Positions 57,654-64,000 of a stretch of 64,000 bases of DNA are shown here, piece after piece (the first letter of the stretch is position 1; each line of letters starts with the position of its first letter). Made by a program: the position numbers and the translations under genes. The notes below the pieces were generated by a model. That model did no database searches. It was given only the letters and a program-made list of their open reading frames with translations, and was not told the DNA's origin. This stretch comes from Macrolepiota albuminosa (lineage: Eukaryota; Basidiomycota; Agaricomycetes; Agaricales; Agaricaceae), in contig JAMWFC010000079.1 of the NCBI GenBank assembly GCA_027475525.1, positions 248,001-312,000 on the forward strand. Direction: 5' to 3'.

Positions 57654-60600
57654 AGCAGATATGTAGTCCAGAGTGTGTGGAGTGAAGGGAAGAAGTTGTC
57701 ACAGAGATTAGATCTTGAGTGGCAGAGTACTATACAGATCCCCGGTTTTTACATACCTTTGCAGGGAAAGATGGGGTGATCAGGACCATCAAACATCTGG
57801 AACAAATTTTTTTTCTAGATATCAATAGATTAGATGACATTGATTGATACATGACTTATCAATGATTGGGCTGCCATACTACAAATGACCTGGGTGTCTA
57901 AATGGGATGACACTTGATTCGAGCACACCGTTTATTATTATCTATGGATGAGATTCAACAGCTTGATAGAGTTCCCACATGTTAGAAATTACCATAAGAA
58001 GTTTGGTTGTATTGTAATTGGAAACATAGAGAGAGCAGAAGTCTGTTTAGCTTAGATTTTGGGTTGCATCATCCTACATCAATGTGGTGTATGTACACAT
58101 TGAAGGTGTTCTTCTTTGTAAAATGCCAAGGAGTTGTCAAGGCCTGCTCATTACTCAGCCTCCTCAATTGAATTACAGATAGATGACAAACAAAACTTGA
58201 TAAAACAAAACATCAAAACAACAAGAGTATATAAGGAAGATTTGACCCAAGGTCCAGACTAACAATGCCTGCTTTGTGCCAATTATCTCATGACTAATAA
58301 GCAGCTACTTGTCAATGTAACCAAAACCAAACCACTGACTGAACCTAACTGAACGCTAACAGTCTAACATTAACAACCTAACACTAACAAAAAAATCCAA
58401 ACTGCTAACAAATGAGCTATAGACAGGTCTTATACCTGTTAACTCTTTTGATTCATGTTGATACCATGGTCTGCTGGTTAAAACTTATTATTGCTATATT
58501 ACTATAAATACTATAAGAGTTTGTGTGTTCAATCCTTTTTTGCTTCATTTTAGCATACTAGTGCATTAGACCCCTATTACAGAGAATAATGCATTATTCT
58601 GTCAGAATCAGGTGTGAATTTCAGGTCATACAAAAGTAGGATATCAGCAGGAATTGTACCACAGAATGTCTAGTGACCTCCACAAAGGTGTGTTCATTCT
58701 CCCCAATATTATTCCAGAATAGCCCATGGAAATGCATGGTGAATGGGCTGGAGTCAGGCCTCTAAGACAAAAGTACAATTGTTGGAGTAAATCCAGAGTA
58801 CTGCACTGTTTTTACTTTCTGGGTCTGCTGGGGAATGGTCTTGTTTATACCTGTGTTCTCATTAGACACTCTCCTTTCTTGTGGTATCCTTTGGAAAATG
58901 AAGGTAACTTCTGTGTCTTTTTAGTATATGCTCAAACAAACTCAAGACCATGCTGTGTACTATACTAGAGACCACACCGCAATATCTGATCTCAGTAAAA
59001 TGTTGATATCAATCAGTTGTATTGTGCATATGTATAGGATTGAGCTATGATTGATTAGCTCCAGCAGATGAAGATGTTTTATATACTTCTAAATTCCTTG
59101 TAAAGTTTCTTACAATAAAGTGATGATTTAATTGTACTGGTGGAGGGGAAGGTTATGTGTTTGGATGAGAAGGAGCAACATGCATGAGGGGCAGGAATAC
59201 AGTCTGTGATGCAAGTATTGCATATACTTACTACACAGGCAGTAATGCATGAATGTTGCATTATGAGCAGATGGGTACCTGGGAGATGTGATAATTAATA
59301 TAGCAATAATGCATTATGAGAGTGCATTATGAGGGAACTGATGGAAATATTGCTATAGTAATGTGTAGTAGTAATAATGCAAGAGTATCACATTATTAGT
59401 AGAGAGTGGTAGGCATAATGCAGTAGGAATGCATCATAGGAATGCATTATGAGGGAAATGATGGAAATATTGTTATAGTAAAGTAGTAATAATGCAAGAG
59501 TATTGCATTATAAGCAGAGATATTGCCAGAGTACAATGGGAATATTGCAAAGATGGGTAGCTGGAAACAGCAGTATGAGGCTACTAATGTGTGTATGCAG
59601 TGTATGACAGGTTACAGAGCAAGTTGCATGACTATTCAACTATAACTATACTATATATTGCATTGAAGTGTTGGGGACAGGTGGTTTACATTGTGGCATT
59701 ACAGAAGACTTGATCATGTTCACAGAACATTTAGGTTGATTTATTTAAACCAGATCAGTAGAATAAATAAATTTTAGAGCTAGATATTAGCAAGAGGACC
59801 AGACTATTTATTATTTTTCCTACATTAGACTATTTCACTTTTTTAAGTTCAACCTGGGACTGTGCACAGTAGACAGAGTTGATTAAATAATTCTTACTCA
59901 CAGTAAACTAGTTTTTACTTGACAGATGGTATTAGAACAAATATTTAAATCTAATAAACATATCTGCAGTCCCTGCAAAAAAAGCTCAAGCAAGCTGATC
60001 TGGAACTTACTGGTGGAGTGGATGTGACGGTGCATAGAATAACATGCTGCATAGTGACACTGTTCAGTTGTAATTTTACATCTGATAATTTTACTGGATG
60101 TTGCTTTTTGATTATATAATTATCTTGAGAACCTGTGTTTTTATATAGGCATCTCTAGAAACCCTGCAAGAAAATCCAGTTGCAAGTAGATCAAATATAA
60201 CACCCTGGCAAAATATAGAAGACAAGATAGTTCTTTATCTTAGGTATGAAAAATATAGTCTAAGACTGCTTCAAAAACACCAATAAGAGAAGCAAGAAGA
60301 ACTTATTTCTGAAGATGAGTAGATTAATGGCTTCTTCTACCAAGAACTTTGCAAGAAACAAATTAGTCAGCAGAGAAATTTGACAATGTATGAGAGATAA
60401 ACAAGCTACAAAGGGAGAGTTCAATACAGACTTTGCATTTATGGTGACTCTAAAGAGAGAAAAGAACTTAGGAAGCAACTTCACGTTCCAACTCAGACTT
60501 CTCCATAAATAGTTGCAGAACATACAGCATGTGCTGCAAAGAAATTTTTTGTTATTGAACATAAGTAGACAATAACATACACCATTGTTGTCGAGGTTGG

Positions 60601-60919
60601 TCATTGTCATTCTGTTCTGCATTATCAATCCTGGGGCTCATGTCATCTTCTCACCTATCTTCAAGAATAAGCTCATTCACTGAAAAGATCACTTCTTTTT
60701 GGTTCTCATACTAGGTATTGATCAGATGATCTATCTACTGGTGTCTGTTTCCAGATTTAAGATTTAAGATATTAAGTAAACAAGTCTGAGATAAATGTCA
60801 AATATGAATACAGATTCCTCAAAATGATGTTGAGGAATCTAAATTTGGTTGCTCTCAATCAAGATGATAAGATCTACAAATAAAATCAGATTTAGCCAGA
60901 GATTGCCAGATCATATTCT
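57654..60919. other. AT-rich DNA without a recognised gene
   Basis: Longest frames are 122 codons (60628-60260, minus) and 80 codons (58726, plus). Neither shows a motif or exon-like structure that I trust. A two-copy 120-bp repeat is listed separately. Confidence 0.6.
59321..59520. repeat. 120-bp tandem repeat rich in AATGCATTATGAG
   Basis: Units at 59321-59440 and 59441-59520 share GCATTATGAGGGAA-TGATGGAAATATTG and AGTAATAATGCAAGAGTAT. More TGCATTAT motifs are scattered from 58560 to 59530. Confidence 0.8.
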
Positions 60920-63836
60920 TCAAGGTAACCATATGTTCATCTCCTATCTTCCTTGCTTGAATGCATGGGTCTGCTCATGATGTATGGTAGCCAAGATCCT
61001 TGTAGGCGGCATCTAATGTCTAGAACCAGTCCTTTCCACCTTGCATCAGCCCATATAGGATTTTTAGGAGTTCTACAACCTTCCCTTCTTCTTCTGGAAG
61101 CCCAGGGGGAGTCTCCATAAAGATCTGATAGTCCAGTACACTGTTAAGGTAGGCCACCACAAAGTCAACTTGCCAGATTTCCAGATTAAGTGCAGCAGCC
61201 AGCACAATAGTGATGTGAAGAGATTCTAACCATACAACTGCATAGGTCTCCTCATAGTCTTCCCTCAGGACTTGTGAGTAGCCCTTTGTGACCAGTCAAG
61301 CTTTCCTCCTGACTACATTTCCCTCCACATCATATTTGTTGGCAAATACCCACCGACAGCCAATTACCTTCTTTCTTGCTGGCACACTATCCCTTGGAAC
61401 CAAGCATAGCACCTCCCTCTCTTTCAGCATGTCTAGCTTGGTCCAGATTGCAGGCAGCCATAGGTCTGGTCTGCACATTGCCTTATCATAGCTTTGCAGC
61501 ACATAGAACTCGTCATTTACTCCAGTGTTTGTGATTGAGGCCATGAATGTATATGCGTCTTATGCTAAAAAAGATTGTATGTCAGGGGGACTGATGCCTT
61601 GGATGTGGTTTGACCAATGTAGCTAGGCCATGCCCTCTTGTTCTGGATGAAGTGGCCCCTCTGCATCAGGCAAGACAGCTTCAGAGGTGCCAGTGCCATT
61701 GGTATCTTGATCAGACTCTGTATCTTGGGCAGCTTGATGTAGTGGTTCATCTCCACAAATCCAGGGTGCAACAGGTTGGCATGGGATGAGTAGGCTTGGC
61801 ATTGTTATGGGTAGTGGTGGTAGTGCCTTGTTTGCCAGCAAGTTGTCTGCTTCCTCTATTGTAATGAGCAATCGGTGACCTGTTTCTTCATCAAATATAA
61901 TGTCATGGGACATAATGATGGATCTGGTGGCTCTGTCAAACAGTTGGTAACATCCTTTCCCAGGCATGTACCCCACCAAAATATACTTAATTGACTGAGG
62001 GACAAGTTTTGACTTGTTGAGCTTGTCAGAGATCTTTGCAAAAGCTACACTGCCAAATGGTCACAAGTGGGAGACGTTCTGTTGGGTATCCATCCACGAT
62101 TCCTTAGAAATGGCTTGATGATGTGATGAGGAGAGTTTGTTGCAGGTGTAGATCTGCATAGCAGCTGCCTCTTCTCAGAAATTCTTTGGCAGTCTGCTCT
62201 CAGCCAATATGCAGCGTATTTCCTTGATGACTGTTTGGATAGCTCACTCAACTAGACCATTTTGGGCATGTGCATAAGGTACGACTGGTTTCAGAATGAT
62301 TCCATGTTCATTGCAATATGCTTCCCATCATTTATTTAGCCACTCCCTTCTGACATTAATGCATATTATCAAGATTTTTTGTCCAGTCTGCCTCTCAGAC
62401 TCAGTATGACATTTGGCAAAGGCTGTGAGTATGCTGACTGCATCTTTGCAGGTCAGGAAGTATCCAGTTAGTTGGGATGTGTTGCCATCAATAGCAAGCA
62501 TCATGTATGACACTTCACTCAATGATTGCTTTGTAGCCAGCCCTCACAGGTCAAGATAGACACAGTCATTCAGGTTTTTCTCTATTTTGTGTTTATTGTT
62601 GTAAGGGTGTGAGTTGTATTTCCCATAGACACAATTCTCACACAGTCTCCTGAGTCAGTCTCACCCTTGACTACCAGTCCATCTAGGAGGCCCTCCTTTA
62701 CCACTTTTTGGATAAAATCCACCTCTGCATGCCCAAATCAGTGGTGCCAGCCATCTAAATCTATGGGCATATTGGTCTGTGAAGCCATCATTACTGTGTT
62801 TGGAATTGCCATGCCCAGTCCATCTAGAAGGTACATTCCATTGGTTCCCTTCCCAACTAGGATCACTTTCCTAGTAGGATTGCTAAAGGTGGCCTTCTCC
62901 TGAGCAAATACCACTAAAAATCCAGCTCAATTAAATTTTCTGATAGATACCAAGTTGGCCAAGAGGTCAGGTATGTAGAGTGTGTCTCTGAAAACTAGTT
63001 TGACCCTTTCATTCTCAGTTCTGACCATTTGCCTTACAGTTCCTGATCCAAATTTTTGAAATGTATTGTCTTTTGAGGCTGCTTGTCCCTGTCTAGGTAT
63101 GATGAAAGGGGTGTATTCCAAAAAAATACTCTTGTCTACAAAGCAGTGGTCGGTGGCATCTGAATCTACAAACATAGGCACAGGAGTATTTACAGCCATG
63201 ACTGTTGGATCCAGTATGTCTTGCTTAGTGTCAATAGATACTATTCCAGCTAGGGCATATGACATTTGGAATGTGTTATCCAAGGTTGCATTTGCTACAT
63301 GTGCTGCAGAGGGGTTTTGGATGGTGCCGCCAGATGCCATTAACGTTGCCAGTGCCTGGTCTCTGTTTTGGAGGTTTGCCAGGAACTATCCTTCCTTGCC
63401 TCTGCCTCTTCAGTAGCATCTCTCTATGGTGTGTCCAGTTTGTTTACAATTTGGATTGGTGCATACTAGTTTTTCCTTTTAGAGTTTTGTATCTGTCTGG
63501 AGCACTGTAACTGATGGTGTGGATGGCTTTTGAAGTTTCAGTCTTTCCCAATATACGAGCAAGCCTGATATCAGGTCAGCAGATGTTTTGGTTGAGTACA
63601 TGCTAGCTACTATGGTATTCCACGACTCTGGGAGCAATGCCATGATTATGGATCTAAAGGTGGTGTCTGTGATTGTAGCTCCTTTCTCCATGGCATTTAC
63701 ACATTTCATGCAAATGTTGGTGATATGGGTTGAAAAGTCCAATCCATTAGTGAATCTTGTGGCATGCAGTGTGTTCTCTGCTTCCATGGCAGCTAGGTTG
63801 GAAACAACTCCATATGTGTTCCAAGATCTAGAATAG
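60920..63836 (-). pseudogene. Copia-4 gag-pol fragments
   Basis: Blocks on the minus strand: gag (NLAAMEAENTLHATRF, 63787-63479); protease VDSDATDHCF near 63170, where DSGA has become DSDA; integrase pieces around 62520 and 62250; integrase C-terminus VGYMPGKGCYQLFDR at 61979; and RT start DLWLPAIWTKLDML and VIGCRWVFANKYD (61544-61296). RT then continues DFVVAYLNSVLD and LLKILYGLMQGG (61205-61020), DAAYKDLGYH and TS-stop-ADPC to about 60930. Typical copia RT would continue into the YTDD box, but here the sequence diverges. It is inactive. Confidence 0.8.
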
Positions 63837-63839
63837 ATT
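60920..63839 (-). mobile_element. Copia-4: old, truncated copia element
   Basis: The minus-strand order is gag, protease, integrase and the N-terminal half of RT, all with stops and frameshifts. It breaks off near 60920 within RT, just where the catalytic aspartate pair would follow. On the right it begins abruptly at about 63839, inside gag, where a repeat related to 28735-29300 adjoins. No LTR is present. The family differs from Copia-2 and Copia-3 and resembles Copia-1. Confidence 0.78.
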
Positions 63840-64000
63840 GAGGTTTTTCTATGCAGCAGACTATGTGTGGGAAAAATGTCTTTGATTTTTTCCTGTCATG
63901 TGACTATATTTGTTCTCATTGCCATTACTTCCTTTGAGTAAGCATGGGAATAATGTCTTCACTTTTTAACATTGATAGGCTTCTACTTGGACTGAGCGCA
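63840..64000. other. flank of Copia-4 carrying the dispersed repeat motif
   Basis: The minus strand reads CACATGACAGG-AAAAAATCAAAGACATTTTTCCC at 63906-63868, close to the units at 28795-29290. Nothing else is recognised. Confidence 0.6.

Noticed and set aside
60260..60628. 122-codon minus-strand hydrophobic frame
   Set aside because: It is AT-rich, with leucine and phenylalanine runs expected by chance, and shows no exon or family support.

Overview
The window is fungal nuclear DNA, most likely from an agaricomycete basidiomycete. The evidence is short GT-AG introns of about 45-80 nt, chromodomain Ty3/gypsy and Ty1/copia families, a fungal-type Helitron with a DUF6570-like region, and JmjC and polytopic membrane genes of mushroom-forming fungi. 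Almost everything is transposon, largely nested. I see no rRNA, tRNA or CRISPR. The species cannot be named from sequence alone.

Layout, left to right. (1) 1-17053: an old gypsy copy on + ('Gypsy-A') is split by a young, complete 12.2-kb chromodomain gypsy element ('Gypsy-Y', 166-12372, TSD CATGC), which itself carries a solo LTR (4799-5475). A truncated copia ('Copia-1') lies inside the 3' part of Gypsy-A. (2) 18702-28085: a second old gypsy copy on - ('Gypsy-B', internally deleted) is split by a complete copia ('Copia-2', 19138-24780, TSD CTTGG). (3) 28086-31736: low-complexity DNA and a repeat array. (4) 31737-42364: an intron-containing JmjC-domain gene on +, pseudogenised, is split by a complete copia ('Copia-3', 32161-37715, TSD TTCAG) and by a second copy of the solo LTR. 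(5) About 43.7-51.9 kb: a decayed Helitron on - has DUF6570-like, Rep (HUH), PIF1-like helicase and cysteine-protease-like regions. (6) 52.2-57.7 kb: two multi-exon genes on -, one unrecognised and one multi-pass membrane protein. (7) 57.7-60.9 kb: AT-rich, no gene. (8) 60.9-63.84 kb: an old copia ('Copia-4') on -.

Three themes stand out. First, the gypsy family carries a large extra reading frame 3' of pol that can be recognised in three copies of very different age. Second, nearly all premature stops lie where CGA, CAG or CAA is the likely ancestor, as expected from C-to-T decay of methylated or RIP-mutated DNA. Third, six unrelated places carry an exact tandem duplication with a period of exactly 77 bp. 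This looks like an assembly signature rather than biology, and it breaks several reading frames. No intact, fully open autonomous element is present, but Gypsy-Y, Copia-2 and Copia-3 are young by LTR similarity.
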